Source: Verrucomicrobiia bacterium
Lineage (GTDB): Bacteria > Verrucomicrobiota > Verrucomicrobiia > Verrucomicrobiales > DEV007
Assembly: GCA_020439995.1 (NCBI GenBank)
Contig: JAGROY010000135.1
Coordinates: 1-41,390, forward strand
Reading direction: 5' to 3'
Length of the DNA stretch: 41,390 nucleotides
Below, piece after piece: positions 9,725 through 18,690 of the stretch; the first letter of the stretch is position 1, and each line of letters begins with the position of its first letter. Position numbers and translations under genes: made by a program. Below the pieces are notes generated by a model. That model saw only the letters and a program-made list of their open reading frames with translations, did no database searches and was not told the origin of the DNA.

Positions 9725-9746
9725 TTGGCGTGCAATTTGTCGCCAA
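9725..9746. promoter_or_regulatory. Short inverted repeat upstream of the POT gene
   Basis: TTGGCG and CGCCAA are exact inverted copies separated by 10 nt, about 26 bp upstream of the POT start, in the intergenic space shared with the OmpA-domain gene. It could be an operator or a leader hairpin. The short arms make chance occurrence possible. Confidence 0.25.
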
Positions 9747-9903
9747 ACGGTAAAAGTTGGGAGCACGGATAGCCAAACGTGCAGGCATTGTCGAACAAAA
9801 CAGGCACATTACCGCGAGATGAATTCCATGGCACCAGTTGATTTCCCTCCTATCCCGCGTAACCTTGAGAAGCGGAAGCCTATCCGGCACGCACAACCAT
9901 ACT

Positions 9904-11298
9904 ATGAACGAATCGGAAAACCGGGCACCGCTCTTCGTCTTCACTGGGATCGTCGTTCTCAGCGTGTTGTTTTTCTTCTTGTTCACGTCCGGTGGTGACA
10001 AGAAGGCACCCAAAGGTGGAGGCAAACCGGGGCTGCCTACTAACGCTGATCTCAAGTCTCCCGGTGGCGGCGTGATGCCGCCGGACGGCCAGTATTCGAT
10101 CCCGGTGGACATGGGTTTGAACGGGCGATCAGACGGCTCGGAACTTCCTTCCTCTGCGAAAGCAGCATTTGCCGGAGCCCCTGAGCCAGTGCGCGCGTTC
10201 GCCGCCAATGCCCTAGATGGCAAATTGGAAGCCAGCTTCAATGCAAGTGCCCAGCCGATTCCTGATGCCGAGCAAAAACTCATCGCTGGACTGTTCGACT
10301 CGGGGCTTTGGTCTCTGGATGAAGGTCGGGAGCCAGTGGAGCTAGGCCAGTTCGGCGAGAAATTCCGTTGGAAGCTCCCGTTTCGCGATGCCTCATCGGA
10401 GAAAAGCTCGCCCGCACTCTATCTCGACCTCGCCCGTGGCGAAGGCGGCCGCGGCTGGAAGCTGGCTGATGTGCGCATCCCCCCAGCGCTTGTGGCCCCC
10501 TCGATTGCCTCACTCAAGGCGCATGGAACCAACATCGCCCCGTCCGCCATCCGCACCGAAGTTGATTCACTCATGACCGCTGAGCAGTTCATGAATGCCG
10601 TGGCGGAATCCGAATTCGAGCGCGCGATCTCCATGGCCGACCTCGACAAAGTCACTCGTGAAAAAATTGCCGGGCTGTTCATCATCATCGAAGAGGGGAA
10701 GTACCGGCTGCAGGAGAGCAAACCGTTGATGGCCACCGTCGCCACTTCAGATGCAGCGTGGATCATCGGTCGCATCGAGTCCGACGCAGGCATGGCCGCA
10801 TCCGACTTCGGAGTCGAACTGGCGCGCAAACCCGGCAGCGAGTGGAAAGTGACGGGCCTCCACTTTTCCAAATTGCTGGCATCATTCGCCGCGTCAGCCA
10901 GCCCGGATGCTGTCCCCTACACGCCGATTGTGGAGAATCCGTCGGGCGGCGAATCGCTGGTGCTCTACTTTGGCTACGATGAGGACATGCTGCACCTGCG
11001 CGCCCAGCGGCAACTTCTCATTGTCGCCACGCTAATGAAAGACGATGCCACCAAGAAACTGCGCATCACTGGGCATGCCGATGCCATGGGCACCGAAGAC
11101 TACAATCTGGCCCTGTCAGCAAGGCGAGCGTATTCGGTGCGTGATAGTTTGATAAAACTAGGAGTCCCCGCCGACCAAATCATCACCCAGGGATTCGGTG
11201 AATCCGCCCCGCTCGCAGCCAACGTGCGCGAAGACGGATCCGACAATCCCGAAGGCCGCTCAAAGAACAGGCGCACGGAGATTTTCCTCGATTTCTAG
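9904..11298 (+). CDS. Inner-membrane-anchored protein with C-terminal OmpA-like peptidoglycan-binding domain
   Basis: A 464-residue protein. One hydrophobic helix (about residues 10-28) is followed by a Gly/Pro/Lys linker and a large extracytoplasmic region without recognised repeats. The last 130 residues form an OmpA-like domain with the key stretch GHADAMGTEDYNLALSARRA and the ending GRSKNRRTEIF, which bind the diaminopimelate of peptidoglycan. Having the single N-terminal helix plus OmpA domain, it would tether the membrane to the wall rather than be an outer-membrane porin. The ATG at 9904 is preferred to a TTG 66 nt upstream because the upstream residues are not hydrophobic. The 204 bp to the divergent POT gene must carry both promoters. 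Confidence 0.85.
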   Translation: MNESENRAPLFVFTGIVVLSVLFFFLFTSGGDKKAPKGGGKPGLPTNADLKSPGGGVMPPDGQYSIPVDMGLNGRSDGSELPSSAKAAFAGAPEPVRAFAANALDGKLEASFNASAQPIPDAEQKLIAGLFDSGLWSLDEGREPVELGQFGEKFRWKLPFRDASSEKSSPALYLDLARGEGGRGWKLADVRIPPALVAPSIASLKAHGTNIAPSAIRTEVDSLMTAEQFMNAVAESEFERAISMADLDKVTREKIAGLFIIIEEGKYRLQESKPLMATVATSDAAWIIGRIESDAGMAASDFGVELARKPGSEWKVTGLHFSKLLASFAASASPDAVPYTPIVENPSGGESLVLYFGYDEDMLHLRAQRQLLIVATLMKDDATKKLRITGHADAMGTEDYNLALSARRAYSVRDSLIKLGVPADQIITQGFGESAPLAANVREDGSDNPEGRSKNRRTEIFLDF

Positions 11299-11355
11299 TC
11301 GCCACCAGCTCCCGGATCTCTGTCAGCAACGCTCAGAAAGGACAATCTCCAGGCT

Positions 11356-11691
11356 ATGCTGATCACTATGTGCTCGTTCCTGACCGCATGCGGTCTGGGA
11401 ATGGAATGTGAGAACAGAGTCCTCGAGGAGATCCCCTCCCCAGATCGGTCAATGAAGATCGTCCTCTTCAGTCGTGAGTGCGGCGCCACCACCGGCATCA
11501 ACCCCCAGGCAACACTATTGAATTCGAACGAGAACCTTCCAGACGAGAGTGAAAACGTATTCATCATCGACGACGGATCGGCGAAGGTCGCCTGGAAGGA
11601 CGATGCAACCGTCCTGGTCATCTTCACTGGAGGTCCACACAATTTCAAAAGGGAAACCGAGGTAAAGGGAGTTCGGATTCAATACCATTGA
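11356..11691 (+). CDS. Small lipoprotein of unknown function
   Basis: A 111-residue protein with a very short export signal ending in the lipobox LTAC-G (Cys12). It continues with a segment of the form LEEIPSPDRSMKIVLFSRECGATTGINPQ. A similar SPDG..K...F.R.CGATTG pattern recurs in a family of small uncharacterised bacterial proteins (recognition from memory, not a search). Two or three Cys residues remain after lipidation (C18, C31). The start ATG at 11356 leaves a short signal; an ATG 12 nt later would make it too short. It follows the OmpA-domain gene by 57 bp and is convergent with the next gene. Confidence 0.6.
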   Translation: MLITMCSFLTACGLGMECENRVLEEIPSPDRSMKIVLFSRECGATTGINPQATLLNSNENLPDESENVFIIDDGSAKVAWKDDATVLVIFTGGPHNFKRETEVKGVRIQYH

Positions 11692-11711
11692 CGGTCGATC
11701 CATCGCTGATT

Positions 11712-12257
11712 TCACTTCCAGGTGGTCACGTTATCAGGCCAGGTAGCGAAGTTGCGATCAGGGCCGGCGCTGTAGACAATGATCGATTTCTCAAGTTGCC
11801 GCTGAGGATCTGATGGATCGACCACCTGCCCGTTTCCGTCACCATCCATCTGGATGTGGAACGGCATACCCCAGGAATCCACCAGTGGGCCAACCGTTCC
11901 GCTATTGGAATAAATGATCCCGTTAGTCTGCCGCTGGCCTGCATCGCGCCATTCTCCAAAGGCGATCTTCCGGGGATTGGCGGCATTGTTTTGACCGAGA
12001 AGGATGGCCATCAGATCCGAATCAGAGGAAAGCCATAGATCCCCGGATTGCTCAGCCCCTTGAGCAAACGGGCCGAACGTGTGATACTCCAAACTAAACT
12101 GCTTGATCGAGTTGCGTAGCCCCTGAGCGGCGGATTCCGTTTGCCTCCGTTTACCAGTATCCTGAACGCTGGGGCTGTAGGGCAGGCTGAGCTGGACGAA
12201 TACAGCAATAAATCCGCACAAAACGACACGCCAAAATGCCCAATTCTTCATGTTCAT
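11712..12257 (-). CDS. Pseudopilin-like (GspG-type C-terminal fold) membrane protein
   Basis: A 181-residue protein with one N-terminal membrane helix (about 7-25). It then follows the verrucomicrobial pseudopilin pattern: LRNSIKQFSLEYHTFG, NPRKIAFGEW, a WGMPFHIQMDGDGNGQV segment and an ending SAGPDRNFATW. It lacks the GFTLIE-type prepilin peptidase site, since the helix starts AFWRVVLCGF, so it is probably not processed like a classical pilin. It may be an orphan surface or secretion-related protein. The start is uncertain between ATGs at 12257 and 12251. No Shine-Dalgarno sequence is obvious. Confidence 0.65.
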   Translation of the reverse strand: MNMKNWAFWRVVLCGFIAVFVQLSLPYSPSVQDTGKRRQTESAAQGLRNSIKQFSLEYHTFGPFAQGAEQSGDLWLSSDSDLMAILLGQNNAANPRKIAFGEWRDAGQRQTNGIIYSNSGTVGPLVDSWGMPFHIQMDGDGNGQVVDPSDPQRQLEKSIIVYSAGPDRNFATWPDNVTTWK

Positions 12258-12355
12258 GATAAACACTGGTGCAGATCCGTGAAATCTCCACGACAAATGA
12301 CCACAGCCTGGGTGGCGTCTTGACGGGATCAGTTCTTCTCATCACTCTCTGCGAG

Positions 12356-13177
12356 ATGTTGAGACCTCACCAAAAATATTCCGTTTACGACCTGCAGCAG
12401 TTGAAGGGCAGGCGCTGCCTGACGCATGTTCATGTGAAGTCTCCCGAAGAAGCTGCGGCGGCAGAGGCGGCGGGCATTGATCTGATGAGTTGCAGCTTTG
12501 ATTCGCCGGAGGCGCAGGCGCGGTTGCCGCTGCTGGTAGCGGCGGCACCGACGAGTTTCTTTTCAACGGCAACGCCGCACGGTATGGCGTCGCAGGAAGA
12601 GGCGATCCGCATCGCGTTCCGTGCGCTCGAATTGGGAGCAAGCTCCGTCTATTGCTCCGCCAGCCCGTGGATCATCGAGGCAATGGCGCGCGAGGGCATT
12701 CCGGTCGTCGGTCACCTGGGCATGGTGCCGCGCCACGCCACGTGGACAAACTTCCGAGCGATCGGAAAAACTGCAGAGGAGGCCAGGGAACTCTACGCAC
12801 AGATGAAGCGGCTCGAAAGCGCTGGCGCCTACGCGGCGGAAATCGAGTTAGTGCCGCACGATCTCGCCAGCTACCTGTGCAAGAACACATCGATGCTTCT
12901 CATGTCGTTAGGATCCGGCACCGGATGCGACACGCAGTTCCTGTTCTCGGACGATATTCTCGGCGACTACGACGAGCGCCTGCCGCGCCATGCCAAGGCC
13001 TATCGAAATTTCCTCGCCGAGTATAAACGACTGCAGGATGAAAGGATCGCCGCGTTTACGGAATATGCTGCCGATGTCACCAACGGGCGTTTCCCGGAAG
13101 CGGGCCACTTGATCCAGATGGATGCCGACATTTTGCAGCAGGCGATCGAGTCGATCGAGACACGCCGAGCAGACTGA
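12356..13177 (+). CDS. PanB-like protein (ketopantoate hydroxymethyltransferase fold) with altered active site
   Basis: A 273-residue protein that aligns with PanB over most of its length: GIPVVGHLGMVPRH matches the conserved GIPVMGHLGLTPQ strand, IELVPHDLA matches ECVPAELA with the catalytic-base Glu kept (E164), and GCDTQFLFSDDILG matches the DGQ-LV-HD-LG motif. The metal-binding positions differ: the KxEGG motif is replaced by YCSAS (residues 99-103), the Asp of DLPF by Thr71, and the Asp of GDSL is shifted or lost. Canonical ketopantoate synthesis is therefore doubtful. Relatives include PEP mutase/isocitrate-lyase superfamily enzymes. The ATG at 12356 fits the family start. A strong terminator follows directly. 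Confidence 0.7.
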   Translation: MLRPHQKYSVYDLQQLKGRRCLTHVHVKSPEEAAAAEAAGIDLMSCSFDSPEAQARLPLLVAAAPTSFFSTATPHGMASQEEAIRIAFRALELGASSVYCSASPWIIEAMAREGIPVVGHLGMVPRHATWTNFRAIGKTAEEARELYAQMKRLESAGAYAAEIELVPHDLASYLCKNTSMLLMSLGSGTGCDTQFLFSDDILGDYDERLPRHAKAYRNFLAEYKRLQDERIAAFTEYAADVTNGRFPEAGHLIQMDADILQQAIESIETRRAD

Positions 13178-13187
13178 TTGAACACCG

Positions 13188-13222
13188 CACGCCCCAACCG
13201 AGCTTTCCTCGATTGGGGCGTG
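13188..13222 (+). terminator. Rho-independent terminator of the PanB-like gene
   Basis: CACGCCCCAA (13188-13197) pairs with TTGGGGCGTG (13213-13222). The inner CGAG/CTCG arm and a CTTTC loop complete a stem of 14 pairs with one mismatch. A T-rich run TTCTCTC follows. It starts 10 nt after the PanB-like stop. Confidence 0.85.
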
Positions 13223-13243
13223 TTCTCTCATCGGACTTTCCAC

Positions 13244-14434
13244 GAGGATCCGGGAACGATTCGAGTATTTTCTGCCAGGTCCGGTGAACTCGCCTGCCCT
13301 CCAATGGTCCACCCACGACCAGGAATCCCGATGGCTTTCAGCCCAGACAGTTCGATGCTGGTATCGGGCTATCTCGACGGCAGCGTGCGCCTGTGGGATC
13401 TGGAAACCGGCAAGAGCCTGGGGCCACCGGTCGCCCACCGGAGTGCGGTCTGGGGCGTAGCATTTGCGCCCGACGGGCTATCCTATATCACGACAGATAA
13501 GGACAATGTAACACGCCGGTGGCTCGTCCCATCGTTCGCGAACGGAACGCCCGAACAGCTCCGACTCCAGCTCGAGGTGTGGAGTCAATCCGAGAAGACG
13601 GAGGGCACGCTTCGAACCATCTCCAGCGACGCCTGGTTGGCGAAGAAGGCGACAGTCGATGCGTTCGATCCCGGCAGCATTTCTATCGGGACGCCGACCG
13701 ACGATCGCACCTGGCATCACTCACGGCTGATCGATGCCGAACAAACTGAAAACTGGTTCGGTGCACTGTGGCACGCCAGGCACCTGATCGATCTCGATCC
13801 TGACAACCATTACCACCATGCGCGAAAGGGAAGTGCGCACCTCGTTCGAGGGGAATCGGCAGAAGCCGCTGCGTCGTTTGCAAGAGTCGCTGAGCTGGCT
13901 GGACACCAGCGCCTCGCCGACTGGTACGCCAACTGCGCCTACACCCTCCGCACCCGCGAGGACTGGGCCAACGAGCTGAAGTTTCTAGAACTTCTTTCTG
14001 ACGTTGAACCCGAAAACTGGCAATGCTTCGCAGACCAGGCGGAAGCCTATGCAGAACTCGGCGATTTCACAAACTCACAGCAGACCTACATCAAAGCCCT
14101 CTCTTTCTGTGACGAGGTCTTCATCCCTCACTATGCCGACCAGCTGGCAGCCGACGAGAAATGGCGCGATCTCCAGGAAGAATACGCCAGGGCAGAGAAA
14201 GCCGCCTGGCTTTCGTTGAAGGACTGGTTGCGGTATTCGATCGTCGTTCGCAAAGCGGGCGACACATCAGAATACCAACGGATCTGCGCCCACCTCAAAA
14301 GTCGAGTAGGGCAGTCCCCCCTTCCAGAGAAGGTTGCCCACGTGCTCGACCGGATCTATGGAAAGCGACGATCGGCGCAGTCTGCCGAGGGCGATCTCTG
14401 GCTCCGGCTCGAGGCCGAGGTGCTCAAAAGATAG
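13244..14434 (+). pseudogene. 5'-truncated WD40/TPR gene (C-terminal remnant of a kinase-associated WD40 protein)
   Basis: About 396 codons encode the last WD40 blades (GTIRVFSARSGELACPP, GSVRLWDLETGKSLGPP, NVTRRWLVP). A TPR-like helical region follows, with WFGALWHARHLIDLDPDN, AEAAASFARVAEL and LKFLELLSDVEPEN. This is the usual C-terminal arrangement of planctomycete/verrucomicrobial WD40 proteins that carry an N-terminal Ser/Thr kinase and many more blades. Here all of that is missing. The frame is open back to 13178, but those codons simply read through the terminator of the previous gene, so there is no plausible native start. Internal ATGs exist (13304). Expression is unlikely. It may be debris of a deletion or rearrangement. 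Confidence 0.7.
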
Positions 14435-14438
14435 CCAT

Positions 14439-15671
14439 CTACACGATCTGCCCTTGCGGTTGCATCGCTGCCTTCATGGCAGAATCCCAACGTAGCATCT
14501 TTCCGTCTGGCTGTTGTGGCTGCATTGTCTTGAGATACCGCCACAGAAACACCCCGCCAAAATCGGAATTATTTCTTACCATGGCGCGGACGTATCCTTC
14601 ACAATTTGCGAGTTCGGCGGCGTTCATTTGAGCTCGCTGGGTGTTGCCAGCGTCGGTCACGTCGTTCTCTGGTTGCGCCCCGTTCAGAGCGAATCCGGCC
14701 ACAACACGACTTGCCGGGAAGCCAGTTTTCGTTACGGCATCGCTGTAATCCATCGGAGAGTTGTGGTGGCCACCCGTCGTGTTGTTGTAGTTTTGGTAGT
14801 AGTAGAGTTGGACGTTCACCCACGAGATGACCTCCCTGGCGTTCTTTATCTCGCCCAACTGCTTTGCAGCCTCGTCACCGAAGATCGGAGATATAGTGAT
14901 GATCCTGTCCCCAAGGTGATCCCGCAAGCTCTCAGCGCACTTGCCCATCGCAGCCCTGTGGGCGTCATGATTGTTCCCGTATCCATCCCCCTCAAAGTTG
15001 AGATCAATGCCATCGAACCCGTGGGCGTCCACGAACTCGGCCAACTTCCTCGCTGCCTCATCCTCTTTGCCCTGCATATGCTTCCAGCATTCGTTGTTCC
15101 AGCCCCCAAGCGAAATCATAAGGGTCTTGTAGTTCTCACCCTGCTTGAGAAACTGAAAGTCTCGCCAAGGCGCCCGGTATTCGGCGGCCGAGAATCCGTT
15201 GTAGAGAGGCGTGAAATCAGTGTTGTTCCTGAAGTGGAACGAGCAGACGATCACATGCGTGTAGACCGAATCGAGCAGGTTCTTGAGATCGCGATCGTCA
15301 GTACCATTCACCCTTAGCGCATTCGGGTTAGCCGACCCGCCCGTGATTTGCGGCATCTCGGACATCCACAGGATGTTCCGGGGAATTCGCTCGACCACGT
15401 AGGTGTCACACTGGGGAGCAGACCCGTACCAGGGGGCTCCACTGAACAAGACAGCGTCTCCTGGGGAGAACTCGCCCTTGTCGTAATTATCGAGATAAAT
15501 CCCGTCTCTGCAGTAGAAAAAGAACGACACGCTGGGGTTGGCCTCGGCCGCCATTTTCACCTCGTCGAGTGACATCCCGGCCAACCGTTGGATTTCGTTA
15601 GCCCAAGTGGCACCCTGGTTCGCGCCACCGAATTGGGCGACTTGAGAGCGTTTGTTCCAAATTGTTTTCAT
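14439..15671 (-). CDS. GH18-like (chitinase-fold) protein with Asn in the catalytic motif
   Basis: A 410-residue protein. The C-terminal 280 residues follow GH18: MISLGGW (SxGG motif, residues 186-191), then FDGIDLNFEGDG (D220, D223, N225, E227). The acid/base Glu is kept, but the third Asp of DxxDxDxE is Asn. Later barrel strands include WVNVQLYYYQN and GGVFLWRY. The N-terminal part (SFFFYCRDGIYLDNYDKGEFSPGDAVLFSG) is not recognised and could be an accessory domain. No signal peptide is seen. The start at 15671 has a good Shine-Dalgarno (AAGGA, about 6 nt upstream). Possible roles are hydrolysis of beta-1,4-GlcNAc polymers, an endoglycosidase-like activity or lectin-like binding. It is convergent with the WD40 remnant, with 4 bp between them. 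Confidence 0.72.
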   Translation of the reverse strand: MKTIWNKRSQVAQFGGANQGATWANEIQRLAGMSLDEVKMAAEANPSVSFFFYCRDGIYLDNYDKGEFSPGDAVLFSGAPWYGSAPQCDTYVVERIPRNILWMSEMPQITGGSANPNALRVNGTDDRDLKNLLDSVYTHVIVCSFHFRNNTDFTPLYNGFSAAEYRAPWRDFQFLKQGENYKTLMISLGGWNNECWKHMQGKEDEAARKLAEFVDAHGFDGIDLNFEGDGYGNNHDAHRAAMGKCAESLRDHLGDRIITISPIFGDEAAKQLGEIKNAREVISWVNVQLYYYQNYNNTTGGHHNSPMDYSDAVTKTGFPASRVVAGFALNGAQPENDVTDAGNTQRAQMNAAELANCEGYVRAMVRNNSDFGGVFLWRYLKTMQPQQPDGKMLRWDSAMKAAMQPQGQIV

Positions 15672-15694
15672 ACGATTCCTTTCTTGTGGATTAA

Positions 15695-15710
15695 TGGAGG
15701 AAAACCTCCA
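15695..15710. promoter_or_regulatory. Perfect 16-bp palindrome upstream of the GH18-like gene
   Basis: TGGAGG-AAAA-CCTCCA lies 24 bp upstream of the GH18-like start codon and just ahead of its Shine-Dalgarno. It could be an operator or a 5'-leader hairpin that controls this gene. Confidence 0.4.
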
Positions 15711-15898
15711 AATCCCTAAGTCTATCAATGGGGCGAAATATCAAGTCATTCGTCACGCTGGCGTGGGCCAGTGAGACTGGCGACAGGCCGCAGCGGGAGC
15801 AACGCACAAAAGTTAGATTATTGCCAGGAACTTTGAAAACTAGAGTAGCCTGGCTTCTAGTTAGTTACGAGGTACTCCTGCAAGGCAGCAAGACCTGC
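15711..15898. other. Gene-poor stretch with small hairpins
   Basis: No coding sequence is convincing here. A perfect small hairpin GCCAGT-GAG-ACTGGC occurs at 15767-15781. This and the adjoining heptamer repeats and transposase remnant suggest REP-type or mobile-element debris. Confidence 0.4.
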
Positions 15899-15926
15899 TT
15901 CGCACTTCGCACTTCGCACTTCGCAC
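15899..15926. repeat. Four tandem copies of the heptamer TTCGCAC
   Basis: Four exact, uninterrupted 7-bp units lie just upstream of the transposase remnant. Tandem heptamers of this kind expand and contract by slippage and often mark intergenic mobile debris. Confidence 0.9.
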
Positions 15927-15927
15927 T

Positions 15928-16164
15928 GTGGACTTCTCCGACAGTACGGCCTCAATGTCATCGACATCGAAGCTAGCCAGTTCCGATTTTCCCCGGTTCG
16001 GCGATTTCGTGATCATGCCGAATCATGTGCATGTGCTGATCACACCGATGCACGACGACGCGCTGGAGGATCTCTTGCAGCAGATGAAGGCGAGCGCAGA
16101 CCATGCAGGACATCCGCTCGAAATCAAATGGGCCGATTTTTGTCAAATGAGAACGATACTTTGA
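15928..16164 (+). pseudogene. Remnant of a RAYT-type Y1 transposase
   Basis: A fragment of at most 78 codons with the hallmark HUH-type motif FVIMPNHVHVLI, matching VVMPNHVHLLI of REP-associated tyrosine transposases. The helix LEDLLQQMKASADHAG follows, in the place of the usual K-SF-A helix. The N-terminal part of the domain is missing, as is the catalytic Tyr region, and the frame stops after QMRTIL. It is non-functional. The next gene starts only 28 bp later, so that gene's upstream region was probably reshaped by this element. Confidence 0.7.
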
Positions 16165-16192
16165 GGCACGGTTTGCATAGAATGGGGTAGCC

Positions 16193-18690
16193 ATGAAGCG
16201 CACACAGCCACTGCCATTTTCTTTTTCTTACTATCAACATCTGATGCTGATTGTTCTGATCCTAGCCTCCGGTGGCCGGATACTGGGCCAGGAAGATTAC
16301 ACGGTAAGCGAGGCGCTCGATGCGGCAGAGCTGGTCTGGTCCACGGAACAGACCAGTCAATGGCGACCTGAGAAATCAGCTCTGGCCAAAGTCGGCAGCG
16401 GGCTGGTCCGGTTCGTTTCCGACGACGAGGGCCAACTCGCCTTGCTCAGGTCTGAAATTGTCGGCCCTGGCACGTTGGAATTCTGGTGGAAGGTGGAGGT
16501 TTTCGACTCCGACGATGAGCCGGTTTTCTCGATCAACGACCGCACGATGCTGTCGAGATCGGAGGATTCTCCAGCTATCTGGGAACAGGTGCGCCTGAAT
16601 ATTCCGAAGGGGACACACACACTGCAGTTCTCGGCTACTTCGGGGTATCTGTTGCTCGATGGATTCGACTTCATTGCCGATGCCGCCTTGCCGGTCGCGG
16701 AGGGATTTGGCGACACGGATGCGATCTGGATGGAAACCGGGATCCCGTGGTACATGCGGCCTGCCGGCGGGCCCCAGGGCCAGCCAGCCATCGTATCGAC
16801 ACTGAACGCAGCCGACCGCCAAACGATGGGCCTGGCACTGCCGACATCGACTCGCTGAGATTCGATGTCGATGGCCCGGGAATACTGAGGTTTCACAGTC
16901 AGTCGGAGATGCCCGTGACCCTGTCGCTCGACAACGCACCCTACCAGTCTTGGAGCGCGGGCACAGGGCATCGGGACACGCTTGTCCCCGGCGGCCGTCA
17001 TTCGGTCGTATTTGCGATGGGGCAATTCGAATCGGTGCTGTGGCTCGATCAGCTCAGCTTCACGCCAGCGCAGCCGGTGAGCGTGAGCGAGGCGCTGGAC
17101 AACGCAGAACTTCAGTTCACCACAGCCGGTCACCGCACGTGGCAGGGCCTCGGAAGCCTGCCTTCCGTCGGCAAAGGAGATGATGTGCTGGTGCTCGACA
17201 ATCCGGTGCCGACGTCCGCCGGAACGCTGTCTGCCGAGGTCAGTGGCCCGGCGCTGATCTCGTTCAATTACAAGCAATCGATTGGGGTATCGCAGGGGAT
17301 GTTCACCGGTGTGGCGCCAACACCCGTGCCAGTGCTTCCAGGTTTCGATCCTGACTGGAGCACAGGCTATGTTCTGGTGCCCGAGGGTGCTACGCAGATC
17401 AATTGGACGGGCTGGGGAACGGCGAAGCTCGATGATTTCCAGCGAGCGCCTGAGGCGGAGGCAGCCCGACTGCGCGGTGCGCTTGGAACAACCGATCTCG
17501 CGTGGAGCGGCACTAGCAACGTTCCCTGGGAAGTGACAGGCAGCCCGGAAGCAGTGCGCGTGGGTCTTCCCGCCGACGTCACAGGAAGGATCGACTCCAG
17601 ACTGCGCACAGAGGTAATCGGTCCCGCGGTCATAGACTTTCAGGCCATCGTCGACAGCAATGCGTCTGACAACGAAAATTGGAATTTCGAGGTGTCGCTG
17701 CAGAGTGTCACCGACAACTTCTACCGCGCGTGGCCGTTGACGGCAACCGACGGATACTGGCGTAATGTTAGAATTCCAATTCCAGCTGGCAGTCACACGT
17801 TCACCGTGGCCGCCTACACACCATATCCCGGAAATGGCATGACCCTGCGGAATTTCCGCCTGACCCCGGTCGATATTCCCCTCGCCACAGCGATCGGAGC
17901 GCCCGGCCTCGACTGGCACACCGGTGACAATGCGCCTTGGATCGGCCAGCCCGAATCTCGCGGGTATTCCGTGATCTCCGGCCAGGTCCCGGCTGGGGAA
18001 ACCAGTTGGCTGGAGACAACGGTGCGCGGGCCAGTGGACATAGCCTTCGCCAGAATAGCCCAGGCGAATAACGTTTCACACTTCACCGCCCGTTTTTCGA
18101 TCGATGGGGTCGGAGTGGAGACTATCAATTCCATAGGTTACTGGCAGACACGCACCTACTCACTCGACGAGGCGCGGGACTACGTTCTGCGCTGGGAGCT
18201 CACGCCGACCGCCGAGGCCCCCACCGGAGCCGATCCGGCTTTTGTGGTGTCAGACTTCAGATTTCTGGGTACATACGAGCAGAAGGTCACCGCCCTCGCT
18301 CTTCCGACAGCCAAATCCGCGCCCTCCGACGATGCAGACTACGATGGCCTTACGAACGAATTGGAACTGAAACTCGGCACCGACCCACTGCAACCCGATC
18401 ACAATTCGGTTCAACTTGTGCCAACACCCTTTGGACTCGAATTTTCCTATCCAATACCAGATTCTTCGGCATTGGAGCCCCTGCCGCCGGACGGAGACGC
18501 GATCGTGGTCGAGATCTCTCCAGACCTCATGTCGTGGGAACAACTGCCACCGTTCACGCGCCGCTTCGCGGATCCATTCGGCATCACCGGCTACCGCGCC
18601 AGAGTGCAGCTTCCGCAACCGACCACCGGTGATAGCATGTATGTTAGACTCCGAGCGGAAGAAACGGAACAGCAAAATTACGCGGAATGA
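16193..18690 (+). pseudogene. Secreted five-module beta-rich repeat protein, broken by a frameshift
   Basis: The gene starts MKRTQPLPFSFSYYQHLMLIVLILASGG (signal peptide). It has five tandem modules of about 125-140 residues, each opening with a variant of SEALDxAELxW...PW and containing an S.L.T.V.GP..L.F core strand: VSEALDAAELVW, VAEGFGDTDAIW, VSEALDNAELQF, LRGALGTTDLAW, LATAIGAPGLDW. The C terminus has DADYDGLTNELELKLGTDP, a Ca-binding thrombospondin-3-like unit common in verrucomicrobial surface proteins. The first frame ends at TGA 16856-16858. The homology continues one base back (ADIDSLRFDVDGPG), so one base appears lost near 16840-16850. It could be a true mutation or an assembly error. 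An intact product would be about 830 residues and extracellular. Confidence 0.75.

Noticed and set aside
13175..13177. UGA between the PanB-like gene and the WD40 frame as a second selenocysteine or readthrough site
   Set aside because: The PanB-like protein is complete at this stop, a strong terminator follows at once, and the codons after it only encode the terminator.
16826..16858. Programmed -1 ribosomal frameshift in the five-module surface protein
   Set aside because: No X-XXY-YYZ slippery heptamer or convincing downstream structure is visible near the junction. A simple base loss explains it better.
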